Source: Croceivirga radicis (GTDB lineage Bacteria > Bacteroidota > Bacteroidia > Flavobacteriales > Flavobacteriaceae). Taken from it: DNA of 64,000 bases. Positions within the stretch are counted from its first letter, which is position 1. Every line of letters begins with the position of its first letter. The DNA lies in NCBI RefSeq assembly GCF_002072105.2, contig NZ_MTBC01000003.1, forward strand, positions 248,001 through 312,000. The letters run 5' to 3'. The notes under the pieces were generated by a model. It saw only the letters and a list, made by a program, of their open reading frames with translations, was not told where the DNA came from and ran no database searches. Below are positions 42,501 through 51,730 of the stretch, in pieces. Position numbers and translations under genes: made by a program.

Positions 42501-44613
42501 AGGTAACCGTTGTTAAATCGGGGTTCGCTTGGGTATCTAGGTAGTATTCCGCGGCGGTACCTAGGTTGGTATCAAAGGTCAGGGTACTGGTTCCTCCAAA
42601 ACAGTTTATCACCGTGGTGGCTACGTTGCTTATTTCTATATTGGCTCCGGAGTCTATGGTAAATTCCGCTGAGGAGATTAGGTTGGGATTACCAAAATCA
42701 TTGCCTTGGTTTACCGCTTGTATGGTGTAGGTGTCAAAAACCAAATCGTTTACCGTGATCACATTGGCGTCCGTAGCGGTACCATTGGCGATTACCGTTG
42801 TACCGTCACTGGCCAAAACACGGTAGGGACGGTCGCCTACACCACCACTTATATTGAAATCTACGCTACCCGCTCCCGCAGGGTCGCAATCATCTGCCGT
42901 AGTGCTGTTGACCGTAATCACGGGTAGGGTAACCACCGTGACCTCGATACTCTCCGTATATGTACAAGTACCTGCACTTAGGGTGACCGCATAGGTACCG
43001 GATGGCAAGTCTCTAAATAAAGGAGTACTATTAATAGGATTATCCACATCTATTTCTACTACTGGATTAGTATTGATGGACAAGGTCATCCCTGTACGAA
43101 CCGTGATGTTGCTCACACTTACGGTTCCGTCATTGGCTCCTGGATAGGACTCCGGGCTGGAGCTCAAATCAAAGCCTAGGGGAACGGGGGCCGCAATGGT
43201 GAGGTCCGAAAGGGTCACATGACAACCATCCGTATTGGCCAAACTACTGTTCCCAGCAACTACTTTTATATTATAAGTGCCCGCATTTAGATTGGGGATG
43301 CTTATAGCTCCCGTGGTACTTTCGGTCCAATCCACAAAACCACCGCCACTAGCTACGCTGTAATAATATCGTGCAGCATCAGTATTAGCATAACCACCTC
43401 CTGAAACGTTAAAACCAATGGTGCCCGTGTCCCCGGCACATTCCGGTTGCGTAATAACGGGCGTGCTCACTGACAATGCCGATGGAGCCCTTATGTAAAA
43501 CGTCTCCGTGATATTACCGCTCTTGACGTCTAAATAATCTTGACCGTTCACCTGCCTTACCTCTTGGTAAACGATGTAATAAGGCTGGCCGGCAATAGGG
43601 CTTCCCTCATTTGAACCCTCTAAAAGAGAATATTCGCCCTCGTATTCACCAGTGTCTGGGTTTAATTGTAGCGGACCCAGGTTATTGCCAGATCCTGCTG
43701 AGGTCCGAAAATTTACATCCTCATAAACGTCCATTGGACTAGCCGGTATAGAATCGGTTACATTGCCTACAAAATCATCCGCATTGCCCTGATAGATATA
43801 ATAGCGCATAAAATAACCCTCTTCAACGTCATCTTCAAAACCCAATCGTATTTTACCATCTCCTGAACCAGCGCAGGTCTCATCTTCGGTAGTTAAACTA
43901 CTGTGTTCGATGGAGCAGTCTATAATTGAAATATCATAACGTTCACTCTCAAATTGTCTTTGAAATACTGTGTACTTTAAAAATAAAACTGAATCCCCTA
44001 TCGTATCTGTATAATTTGAACCAAATATATCTACGATACTCCTAGTCAACGGAAATTCATATGCATAATTGGGTAAAACCTGCCATTGACCAGACAAATC
44101 GCGATACTCCCATTGTATACCTAAAGCTTGTAAATTTTGTGTTGGTGTGTTTATTTCTTCAAATAAGGGACCACAAGTATTTACATCGCTAACAACTTCC
44201 ATATCGGGCATGAAAATGGCATTATAATCTAAAGGAAACGTATCATCCACCGGACAAGTAACCGGGTTAGGCCCATTATAGTTTATAGAAATATTTTGCA
44301 AATAGTAAAGCCAAGTAGATCTATTAAGCGTAGGTCTCCAACCAAATTGACCACAGGGTCCGTTACAACCATACCCTGGGTCATCATTATACCCTTCTTG
44401 AAATGTAAGTTCAACAAACACACCACTATTTGGAATATTATGCACACCTACATCGTATCCTATATTATATCTCTCCATGTAATTATCAACTCTACATTGA
44501 TTTCCTGGAACATCAAATTCTGGTTGTCGATTTTGGCCCACATATAATTTACCCTGACCGAAAGCTAAATTGCAAAAAAGAAAAAAGAACAGTATGGACT
44601 TTAAATAATTCAT
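39595..44613 (-). CDS. T9SS-secreted SprB-repeat-like surface protein, copy 1
   Basis: A 1672-residue exported protein. The signal peptide is residues 1-19 (FFFLFCNLAFG). Residues ~20-234 are unique to this copy. From ~235 onward are repeated Ig-like/SprB-type units of ~70-90 residues, each with an ...DGSI...GG...Y.. pattern and many C-F-G turns (for example PRCFGNADGSIGLEV). The final ~80 residues, YPNPTSGNFTVEV ... YGKYLRKVIKN, form a type A T9SS sorting domain that sends the protein through the outer membrane to the surface. It shares an almost identical 4.3-kb block with the copy at 51731. A role in adhesion or gliding is inferred from SprB. Confidence 0.85.
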   Translation of the reverse strand: MNYLKSILFFFLFCNLAFGQGKLYVGQNRQPEFDVPGNQCRVDNYMERYNIGYDVGVHNIPNSGVFVELTFQEGYNDDPGYGCNGPCGQFGWRPTLNRSTWLYYLQNISINYNGPNPVTCPVDDTFPLDYNAIFMPDMEVVSDVNTCGPLFEEINTPTQNLQALGIQWEYRDLSGQWQVLPNYAYEFPLTRSIVDIFGSNYTDTIGDSVLFLKYTVFQRQFESERYDISIIDCSIEHSSLTTEDETCAGSGDGKIRLGFEDDVEEGYFMRYYIYQGNADDFVGNVTDSIPASPMDVYEDVNFRTSAGSGNNLGPLQLNPDTGEYEGEYSLLEGSNEGSPIAGQPYYIVYQEVRQVNGQDYLDVKSGNITETFYIRAPSALSVSTPVITQPECAGDTGTIGFNVSGGGYANTDAARYYYSVASGGGFVDWTESTTGAISIPNLNAGTYNIKVVAGNSSLANTDGCHVTLSDLTIAAPVPLGFDLSSSPESYPGANDGTVSVSNITVRTGMTLSINTNPVVEIDVDNPINSTPLFRDLPSGTYAVTLSAGTCTYTESIEVTVVTLPVITVNSTTADDCDPAGAGSVDFNISGGVGDRPYRVLASDGTTVIANGTATDANVITVNDLVFDTYTIQAVNQGNDFGNPNLISSAEFTIDSGANIEISNVATTVINCFGGTSTLTFDTNLGTAAEYYLDTQANPDLTTVTWTGYDVAGQPGLTAGTYYLWVRSTTDTSCIERYDGGVIQIVSPTALAYTPTVIDNTEEGGTAGQIDLGPITGGTAPYTITWVSGPAGFDPVIAGNSPVIAGLSSGLYTVGVTDANGCEMAMDIEVRDPILRIVGTAVLDERCFGAGDGSIQVNYTGLGTVTLDYTGPESGSLDGTGQNSLVLQDLAPGEYTLTLGNDRGEADQTATVTVGGSPSLFELAGNHTVSPVSCIGASDGVLTLTLTGGWGDYRYSLDGAANASSAGGTLTFTNLTVGTHSLFVTDRASNGCSYAIDFEVDEPEPIMATASVVGLSSFGADDGTIRITEITGGTLNGADTYQLAWSGIGAVTTTDNGWTAVDLAQGNYSVRITDGNGCFATFDYVVTEPGELAVTLTADGEVSCYGERTVTLISTIVGGTPGYAYQWYQEEGGSYRAIADATEADLFDVGAGNYRLEVTDRDGAGVGATAELTITQPEALTITLEGITDIECNGAASGGATVTVSGGTGDYEYAWYDAGFNVVATTPNLANAPSGTYSLEVVDGNSCFTTLTDITLVDLFAPLAISESTVTNVSAYQGADGSIGITVVGGRPDYTISWEDQTGAIVGSSASIANVMAGNYRVTITDSNGCEATEVYEVTQPDIIEATIDHPRCFGNADGSIGLEVNKGNGSFTYQWNTGATTAELTGLSAGFYTVTISGFASGTETRTYELVNPPLLTVDLGQDVVLCRDQGVRYDIGTEAEGATYQWTSDTGFSSSSPIVDLDRAGTYTATVSTPLGCTASGTVTITTVAQDISAELALSTQAFTDESIMAVDISYPLPDRVEWILPEGAELLEQDQDQVAFLFQEPGEYEIGLVTYRGPCTASQYKTILVLEKDQTVSGAGTDGYQKRVDEFLAYPNPTSGNFTVEVGLTEVANVSVKVFNLSNNRIIAAQKEGGEDHYRMAMDISQEPAGIYAVLIETPYGKYLRKVIKN
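39600..43912 (-). repeat. 4313-bp near-identical direct repeat, left copy
   Basis: It matches 51736-56048 at a constant offset of 12,136 bases, with no indel and only four differences found by eye (all near the two ends). It covers codons ~235 to the end of the gene. Confidence 0.9.
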
Positions 44614-44614
44614 C

Positions 44615-46696
44615 CTAATATTTTACTTGAATTTTTTTAATGGGTGTAATTACTCCTGTTCTTGTAACACCTTGTATGCCATAACCATACTCCGTATTAA
44701 CAGAAATATCTACATCGTTTATTCCTTTACTTTCTTTATCTAGCGTTCGGTACAACCGCAAAGGTCCACTGTTAACACTTTTGTACAAGCGGTACTCGCT
44801 TATGTCTTCATTTTTTATACGCCATTGGATGGCTATAAACCTGAGCTCTCTATTAGGCACTGCCGTTAAATTCATCGCTTTTTCTGTATTTGTTTGTCCC
44901 TTACGCTTTACAATTATTGGCTTGGCAGGGGTACTTTCTAATCCGGTGCTGTCTTTTGCAATAACCGTATAAGCAAACGTACCAGCTACCGTATTCTCAT
45001 CCATAAAAGTGGTATCGCTTTCCAATACTTTGAGCTGTAACCATTCTTTGCTTTGGGTCTCCTTTTTAAATAGAATATGCGCTTTTACATCTTTACTACT
45101 ACTTGGTACCCAAGTAATTGCTACACCTTCCGCATTATTTGCAAACGATTTTATTACAGGAGGAGAAGGAGGTAAAACATCGGGAATATTTAAAGCGAAT
45201 ACCTTAGAAAATTCTGAAGTATTATACCTTTGGTCTTCCGCCGTTACCTTATAATACATCTTGGTATTCAAGGTTTTGATGGTAATCGTATCAGTAAAAC
45301 GATTATCTTTTATCAACGCTGGACTTACCATAGAAAATTCTGCCGTTTTGGAGGTATTTCTATAAACCCGATAACCAGCCAAATCTACTTCTGTATTTCT
45401 ATTCCATTCTAAAGTTACTACGCCAGTAGTATCTATTTTGGCCGTTATGTTTACTGGTGGCGCTGGTGGTGTACTATCTATTGGTTGCACCATGGAAGAA
45501 TAGGATTCACTCTCTATTCCATTTTTACCAACAGCCGTGATCCTAAAGTAATTTATCGCCTTTAGCCCTTTATAGGTGATTTTTCTTTGATTAACAGGGA
45601 TGTTTTCTACTACTTTTGTATAAACGCCATTGTCTTTATTACTTCTACTTAAATAAAAACTTTTAATGGCTTCGTTCCCTTTCTCATCAAACTCCCATAA
45701 CAATTCTACTGTATTGGGGTCAATCATTTTTTTTCTAGAAATTCTAGGGGTAAATGCTAATCTTTCTTTAGGCATACCCCCTACTTCTTCTGAATATGGC
45801 CCTACTTCACCAAAAGCCGTAAAACCTTTTACTCTATACTTATACGCTTTACCATTAGTTATAGTGTCTTGATAGAACAAAGCTGCACTTTGACCATCTG
45901 CCCCTTGCTGGGCATTAAATATGGGCGATGTATTAACTTTCTCAAAAGGATTACCGTTAACAGAGCGCTCCAAATTGTAGCTAGAATAAATATGCTTTAG
46001 CAAATTAAAGTCCCATGTTACGTTAGCCACACCATCTCCAAAAACGGCAGATAGTTCTATAGGTTTGGGTAAAGCCTCATAAAAAGGTGTACCAGCTACT
46101 ACGGCAGATTTATCAATTTTTATTGCTTCTTCATCGGTGGGAGCCACCTTAACGCTGTAGATGTATTTTTCACCTTTTATTATAGAGGTGTCTTCAAATG
46201 CCCAACCTGCTAACTTAGCGGCATCCCAGCTTTGTTCTGCTGCTAATAGAGCAAACGTATGTCTTTGCTCCAACTCTTCATTAATGGTATAAACCATGGT
46301 CATGGTACTATTGCCCGGAGGTGTAGCATTAAAACTTTGACCGTATAATGCTTGGGCTAAAATAGCGGCATTCTGATTTTGCGTGGCCAAATTTTCCCAG
46401 GCTTCTAAGGGAGCAGGTTTTAATGGCTGGGTAGTTAATACTATCCTAGGACCGTTATCTAAAGCAAGTCCATTACTTTCTATTGTAATGCGTTCTATTA
46501 AGAAACCAGATTCATTAGCTTTCTTCCACGCATAAGGTTGATCTACGGCCCAACGCAAAAGCACTCTGTCTTCTAAAGACCGTGCAATAACTTTTACCGC
46601 AGGATTGGCGGTAACAATAAGTTCTTGACTAATGGTTAACTGGGAAAACCCAAGAATTATAGGTAAAATTAAATATGTAAGTAATTTACTGTACAT
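44615..46696 (-). CDS. Fibronectin type III multi-domain exported protein
   Basis: A 693-residue protein with signal peptide (1-23, LTISQ). After an N-terminal region (25-200), about five fibronectin-III-like domains run from ~205 to the end. They are recognised by repeated PxPPxNITA... and YRVYR/YNLERS strand pairs (for example PPAPPVNITAKIDTTGVVTL and GYRVYRNTSK). There is no T9SS sorting tail and no catalytic motif. It is separated by 1 base from the second SprB-like gene and 5 bases from the 1610-residue gene, so all three are translationally linked. A structural or linking role in the surface complex is inferred. Confidence 0.8.
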   Translation of the reverse strand: MYSKLLTYLILPIILGFSQLTISQELIVTANPAVKVIARSLEDRVLLRWAVDQPYAWKKANESGFLIERITIESNGLALDNGPRIVLTTQPLKPAPLEAWENLATQNQNAAILAQALYGQSFNATPPGNSTMTMVYTINEELEQRHTFALLAAEQSWDAAKLAGWAFEDTSIIKGEKYIYSVKVAPTDEEAIKIDKSAVVAGTPFYEALPKPIELSAVFGDGVANVTWDFNLLKHIYSSYNLERSVNGNPFEKVNTSPIFNAQQGADGQSAALFYQDTITNGKAYKYRVKGFTAFGEVGPYSEEVGGMPKERLAFTPRISRKKMIDPNTVELLWEFDEKGNEAIKSFYLSRSNKDNGVYTKVVENIPVNQRKITYKGLKAINYFRITAVGKNGIESESYSSMVQPIDSTPPAPPVNITAKIDTTGVVTLEWNRNTEVDLAGYRVYRNTSKTAEFSMVSPALIKDNRFTDTITIKTLNTKMYYKVTAEDQRYNTSEFSKVFALNIPDVLPPSPPVIKSFANNAEGVAITWVPSSSKDVKAHILFKKETQSKEWLQLKVLESDTTFMDENTVAGTFAYTVIAKDSTGLESTPAKPIIVKRKGQTNTEKAMNLTAVPNRELRFIAIQWRIKNEDISEYRLYKSVNSGPLRLYRTLDKESKGINDVDISVNTEYGYGIQGVTRTGVITPIKKIQVKY

Positions 46697-46701
46697 AGCT
46701 T

Positions 46702-49700
46702 TTAATCGTTTTTATATCTGATGGTATATCCCTTTTGATAGCGATTGCCTGGAGTTCTATAGATTAATTCTGCTTTATATGTACCAAATGGCATAGCTGG
46801 AAAAACTTGCATTAAATAACTGTATTGATTATACCCAGCTGAACCTGGTTCATATCTATTTGCTATGGTATTTCTAAAATGTGCAAAATCTATTTTGTAT
46901 TGCATTGGTAAATTATACACAAACGGTATTCTATTTTTTACCCAAGAAGAATTAGGGTTCTCCTCTAGATTAGCAATGTAATTAGTACTAATGTAAAATG
47001 ACCTTACGGGAGGGACACCTAATACTTCTTCTGATTGTTCGCCTCTATCTACATAAATGTTGCCGTTTAGAGGATATTCATTGTATACTAAAGGTTCGAT
47101 TACATTGTTAAAATAATTATCTGTTAGTTTTGCTTGCGCATAAACTAGAGGTTGCGAATTGGTATACCTACCCCCAAAAATCTCTAACGCATCTAAATAT
47201 TCATAATTGGCAACCTTAATACTTAAACTGTGCACATCTGCTACGATGTAATTAGTGATGTTATTTGTTATTTCTAAGTCACTTATTTTATCACCAAAAC
47301 TAGGATGTTGACTTGTTTGAAAATTATACGTTAGTATTGGTTTTGGAGCACCGTTAGATATGGTAACATTAGCAGCCTTTTTATTACTTACCACAACACT
47401 ACTGCCCACATTTTTACTCTCTTGGGTATCTGAATCTGGATTGTACCACGCTGTATCTCCTGCATCCTCTTCTGAGTATACTTCAGTTTCTTCAACTACA
47501 ATTTCTGTTTCTATATTGGCTCCTGGAGGAAAAGCGATGATACTTATTTCATAGTCACTTTCTAAATCCATATCAGGAATATCAAAGAACACCAATTTGT
47601 TGGCTCTATCATAAGATAAATCTGTTCTTATACCTTGCCCGTTGGCAATAAATTCTGCTCTCATCTCATATTCTCCTTGAAACAAATAATCTTGTGTGGT
47701 TATCATCTTTAGATAACCTGTTTTATATTCTTCTGGATAAAATTGCCCTTGGTCTACAACAGGATAGATGTATTCTATATTTTCTAATGGAATATGGTCC
47801 GGAGCTTCATCTGTTTGAAACGTGATTTCTTTACTTTCCTTAACGGGACTTCCATTTTCTAACAAAGGTCTAAATGCACCATTAACACGTTCTTCGAACG
47901 ATACCTCTACCAAAACCTTGATATCATCTTGAGAGGGCAACGTTTCTTCTGGTTTAAACGTTATTGCATCTTTAGCATCGTTCCATTCTGTTGTGCCATC
48001 AATTTCTTGACCTTGATGCATTACTTTAAAAGTATCTAAATGAATACGAAAGGTTTTTTGTCCTTCTTCTAAATCCACGGTTACTTCTTCATTAATAGCA
48101 TAATTAAAAACCGCTTGCGGAGCAGCAAAGACCGAAACATCATCTGCGCCGTTATTAGGTTGAACATCTGATATTATTGGGACGCCTACACCTTCGGCAA
48201 CATTAGATAGTTGGCATTCCTCACCCATTTCTACTTTTAAACGCATTCTACCTTTAACCAGCCCTCCAAGAATATTGTAATACATTCCTACATACCCTTG
48301 AATATATACTGGATTTGGAAATTGTCCTCTTAACATGGCGGCAATACCTGCTTCACCAATTTTAAATTTTCCCTTTACAAATAATAGGTTTACATCAATA
48401 CCAAATTCGCCATAGATGTATGCATACACCTGACCCATAGAATACCAGCCATTACTGCCAACTGGTCCTGGACGTCCTAAACATTGTGCATCTGGATAAA
48501 AGGCATGCATTACATCAAATCCTGCGCCAGCCTCTATTGATGCGTAAAATAGTCCGCCAGTAAATGATTTTCGATAAGCAAAATTCAAACCAAAAGCAAA
48601 ACCTCTACCCGCTTGTAGTTGGTTTTCTTGTCTATTATTGTTTAACATATCTCTACCAAGAATTTGAACAACTCTAGGATGTGGATCTAATTGACTTGGC
48701 AACTGAGTTCCGGTCATAAAATAACCACCAACCTCTATCTCCGTCATTTTTACATCAAAAATTAAAGAAATACGTTTTTGCGGTGTCCCTATATAAACAT
48801 ACCAGTCTGTTGGGCTGGTATGTATTTTTGCATAACCGGCTAAATTATCCTCACCACCACCTCTTAATCCTGGTAAGTCTATATACAACTCAAATTCACC
48901 ATCAAAGGTATCATTGACAAAATCTTTTTCTATCCCAACATATACACCAACTTTACCTGAGCCGGCCACAGAACTTAATGGTATGGTTTCTTTAGAAGCT
49001 TCCATGTAATTACCATCATCTTTTAGCTGATTTACATGAACAAGATTACTTTCAAATTTTTCATTTACAACTTTAAAAGTTTCGGCTAATGCAGCTGGGT
49101 CCGCAGTTTCCTGTACATAATTACTATCACCCATGAAAGCGCCCTCTCCAATGAATCCAATTCGGTTTAAGCCTCCGTGTACATTAAACTCCATATCTAA
49201 ATATGCTTTCCCAGAAAAAGTGCCCGAGTTTTGAGAATTGATTTGAACACCTGCTCTTATACCAAGACCTGTATTTATATCTGGCTCGTAAACTGAATCT
49301 TCTGGATTAAAGCCGTTGTTTTGGGAAACCTTTCTCATTCTATTGGAAATTCCACCTACAAAAGAGTCTATCAATAATTTGTTGTTGGATTGAGTCTTTT
49401 CGTTAGATGTTGTCCAAATATCTACGCTCCAATACCGAAATTCATTACTACCAAAAATTGCTTTTCCATTTGCAGAAAAATCTAATTTATCAATATTGGC
49501 CATCAATAATCCTTTAAAACCGTTACCATATAAAGGATGATCTTTCATTATTTCTAATCCACCGACTAAAGAGATGCCACTTTTTTCATAATTTATTTCT
49601 ATCGCCGATAGCTTAACCTCATTAAACTTCCAAGATTTACCATTTTCTTCGGTATTTCCAAGAATAGCTAGCTTAGTTGTTGCCCCAGTACCAGATCCAT

Positions 49701-51534
49701 CTAAGTTTATAGTAAGGTCAAACTCTAGTCCGACTTGATTTGCAGGGGTTATCAAGTTAAGATTGCTTATTGAAGCTGGAAAATTCATAAGGTTGAGATT
49801 ACCTTCAAAACCAAACTTCTTAGCCTGAATTTTTTTTGTGCCTGGTTGTGTTTGCAACTCCAATTCCTCAAAGACTATACCTCTGAAATTAATAGCTCCA
49901 CTTTCATCTTCTTTTTTTGTCTCACTACTTGTTGTTTCGGATTTATTTTCTTCTGTACGTTGCTCAACTGTTTCTGGAGTATCATCAAGGTTACCCGTTA
50001 TACCCATAGTACCTGTAAGATTAGCATAAGGATACACCTTACCGTCTATTACGTCTATAGCTACGCTACTGTTAGGAGCTAAATTTAACTCTCCCATAAA
50101 TACGGGAGCACTGTAAGCCTCGGTTAAACTAACTTGTAATCCATAACCATTTTGATGAATGTAGCCATCGTAATCCATAGGCTGTTTTAAAATGGGTACA
50201 GAAATATTACCCCCCATTGATCCACCTTGAACATTATTTGCCAATAGGGTAAGGGAAACATCTTCGATAGTAAAAGCCCATTCTCCGGCAGCTCCATTAC
50301 CCTCTGTTAAAACATTTTCACCGAAAAATGTACCCGAAATACCTTGACTGTCCAGAATTAAATTGGTAGCTCCAAAACGAACCCTACCATTAGATTCATT
50401 TTTATCTTCTATTCCTTGAGGTAGCATTACACTTATTTCCTCTGCATAAAAACCTCTCCATAGCTTCAAATCGGCTCCGCCATAGATGGCATTATATTCA
50501 TTGGGTAAGCGCATTTGAGTAGAACCCCGCATATCACTTAAATCTAGCACAACATTCTGCGTATAAAAACCCCATCCATCTAATCCCACCACTTCAAAGG
50601 GGTCTAGGTCTACCTCTAAAAAAATATCGTTCCATCCTGAGGTTTGGATATTGAAAGTTGTACCTACATAACAGTCCATTTGAGACGAACTAGGTTCTGG
50701 TAACCCAACCTCGCCCATATTGGAACATTTTTGCGTACCATCTTGATTCAATGGTTTCAATAACTCCCTTGATACTCTTACTTCTCCTTTTAAGCCTATT
50801 TGTTTTAACCCATCGCAATTGAACTCTATGTAACTATCTTCTGAAAAGGCACCGTCTTTTTTAAGATCAATACTACCTTTTAAAGTTATTAACCATTGAT
50901 CGCCATTTATAGGTATACCAACGTCTCCCAACAAAACCAGACGCATGTCACCTGCCAACCCACCATCGTGTGTTAAAATGATATTTTCCGCGCCAAATAT
51001 CAACTCCTTTTTTTGATTATTGCTTCCTTTTTCAGGAATTTCCAACTTAGCAAATGCTTTTATAATAGCGTGTTGGGGTGTAAACTCAACTTCTGAAATT
51101 GCCAATGTTACAGTATTTCCAGTTGAGTCTCTTTTACGCATACCGATTGGTAATTTTAGAAGTTCTTTACCCGTTATTTTATCTACAAAACTACCCAGAC
51201 CCTCAACTGTTTGAAATAAACGATATGCTTTTGCTATTAGCGTATCGGTTTTTGGATTTCTATTAAAATGCTCTTCTAGATATTCCTCATTAAATTCAGG
51301 TTCTTTAGTGGAATAGTCTAGGGAAAATTTGGTTAACTGGTCTTTTAAATGTTCATCTAATTCTGGAAAATTTCTAGTAACATTTTCTTCTAACAATTGG
51401 AGCGATTCACTCTTTTTATTCAATACTTTAATTGAGTCTTTTCCTGGGTCTACCGGATATACTCCTGCATTTGCATGGATGTAGAAAATAAATGCAAAGA
51501 CGAACAATAATACTTGGCGTAGTTGGTTGGTCAT
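46702..51534 (-). CDS. Giant exported protein of unknown family with Ig-like end
   Basis: A 1610-residue protein beginning with a signal peptide (1-24, YIHANAG). Residues ~100-1000 are long, repetitive, glycine/hydrophobic strands (such as GGADLKLWRGFYAEEISVML and LDSQGISGTFFGENVL), a pattern like TamB/AsmA grooves or a beta-solenoid. About 1115-1215 looks like a bacterial Ig-like (Big_5) domain (SDVQPNNGADDVSVFAAP). The last ~300 residues are also beta-rich. No sorting tail is present. I do not recognise the family. Its place in the operon suggests it is a core component of the surface system. Confidence 0.7.
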   Translation of the reverse strand: MTNQLRQVLLFVFAFIFYIHANAGVYPVDPGKDSIKVLNKKSESLQLLEENVTRNFPELDEHLKDQLTKFSLDYSTKEPEFNEEYLEEHFNRNPKTDTLIAKAYRLFQTVEGLGSFVDKITGKELLKLPIGMRKRDSTGNTVTLAISEVEFTPQHAIIKAFAKLEIPEKGSNNQKKELIFGAENIILTHDGGLAGDMRLVLLGDVGIPINGDQWLITLKGSIDLKKDGAFSEDSYIEFNCDGLKQIGLKGEVRVSRELLKPLNQDGTQKCSNMGEVGLPEPSSSQMDCYVGTTFNIQTSGWNDIFLEVDLDPFEVVGLDGWGFYTQNVVLDLSDMRGSTQMRLPNEYNAIYGGADLKLWRGFYAEEISVMLPQGIEDKNESNGRVRFGATNLILDSQGISGTFFGENVLTEGNGAAGEWAFTIEDVSLTLLANNVQGGSMGGNISVPILKQPMDYDGYIHQNGYGLQVSLTEAYSAPVFMGELNLAPNSSVAIDVIDGKVYPYANLTGTMGITGNLDDTPETVEQRTEENKSETTSSETKKEDESGAINFRGIVFEELELQTQPGTKKIQAKKFGFEGNLNLMNFPASISNLNLITPANQVGLEFDLTINLDGSGTGATTKLAILGNTEENGKSWKFNEVKLSAIEINYEKSGISLVGGLEIMKDHPLYGNGFKGLLMANIDKLDFSANGKAIFGSNEFRYWSVDIWTTSNEKTQSNNKLLIDSFVGGISNRMRKVSQNNGFNPEDSVYEPDINTGLGIRAGVQINSQNSGTFSGKAYLDMEFNVHGGLNRIGFIGEGAFMGDSNYVQETADPAALAETFKVVNEKFESNLVHVNQLKDDGNYMEASKETIPLSSVAGSGKVGVYVGIEKDFVNDTFDGEFELYIDLPGLRGGGEDNLAGYAKIHTSPTDWYVYIGTPQKRISLIFDVKMTEIEVGGYFMTGTQLPSQLDPHPRVVQILGRDMLNNNRQENQLQAGRGFAFGLNFAYRKSFTGGLFYASIEAGAGFDVMHAFYPDAQCLGRPGPVGSNGWYSMGQVYAYIYGEFGIDVNLLFVKGKFKIGEAGIAAMLRGQFPNPVYIQGYVGMYYNILGGLVKGRMRLKVEMGEECQLSNVAEGVGVPIISDVQPNNGADDVSVFAAPQAVFNYAINEEVTVDLEEGQKTFRIHLDTFKVMHQGQEIDGTTEWNDAKDAITFKPEETLPSQDDIKVLVEVSFEERVNGAFRPLLENGSPVKESKEITFQTDEAPDHIPLENIEYIYPVVDQGQFYPEEYKTGYLKMITTQDYLFQGEYEMRAEFIANGQGIRTDLSYDRANKLVFFDIPDMDLESDYEISIIAFPPGANIETEIVVEETEVYSEEDAGDTAWYNPDSDTQESKNVGSSVVVSNKKAANVTISNGAPKPILTYNFQTSQHPSFGDKISDLEITNNITNYIVADVHSLSIKVANYEYLDALEIFGGRYTNSQPLVYAQAKLTDNYFNNVIEPLVYNEYPLNGNIYVDRGEQSEEVLGVPPVRSFYISTNYIANLEENPNSSWVKNRIPFVYNLPMQYKIDFAHFRNTIANRYEPGSAGYNQYSYLMQVFPAMPFGTYKAELIYRTPGNRYQKGYTIRYKND

Positions 51535-51730
51535 ATATAAAATTGTTTAGCCTAAAACAGAATATAAATACCGAAAAATTTGAAAAAATTCGGGAGCTTT
51601 TATAGTTAATGCTATAAATATAAACGTTTCTTTAACATTTATAGAAAGTTTTCGATGAATTGATATGGGCAATAACCTTTTTGTATAAGTATTAAAGATA
51701 TAGTATACAGAAAGCCACTTAATTTCTGAC
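51535..51730. other. 196-base gap inside the operon
   Basis: AT-rich spacer after the first SprB-like gene. A weak CCGAA/TTCGG hairpin (51573-51595) could attenuate transcription; I see no exact TAnnTTTG box here on the minus strand. Confidence 0.3.
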
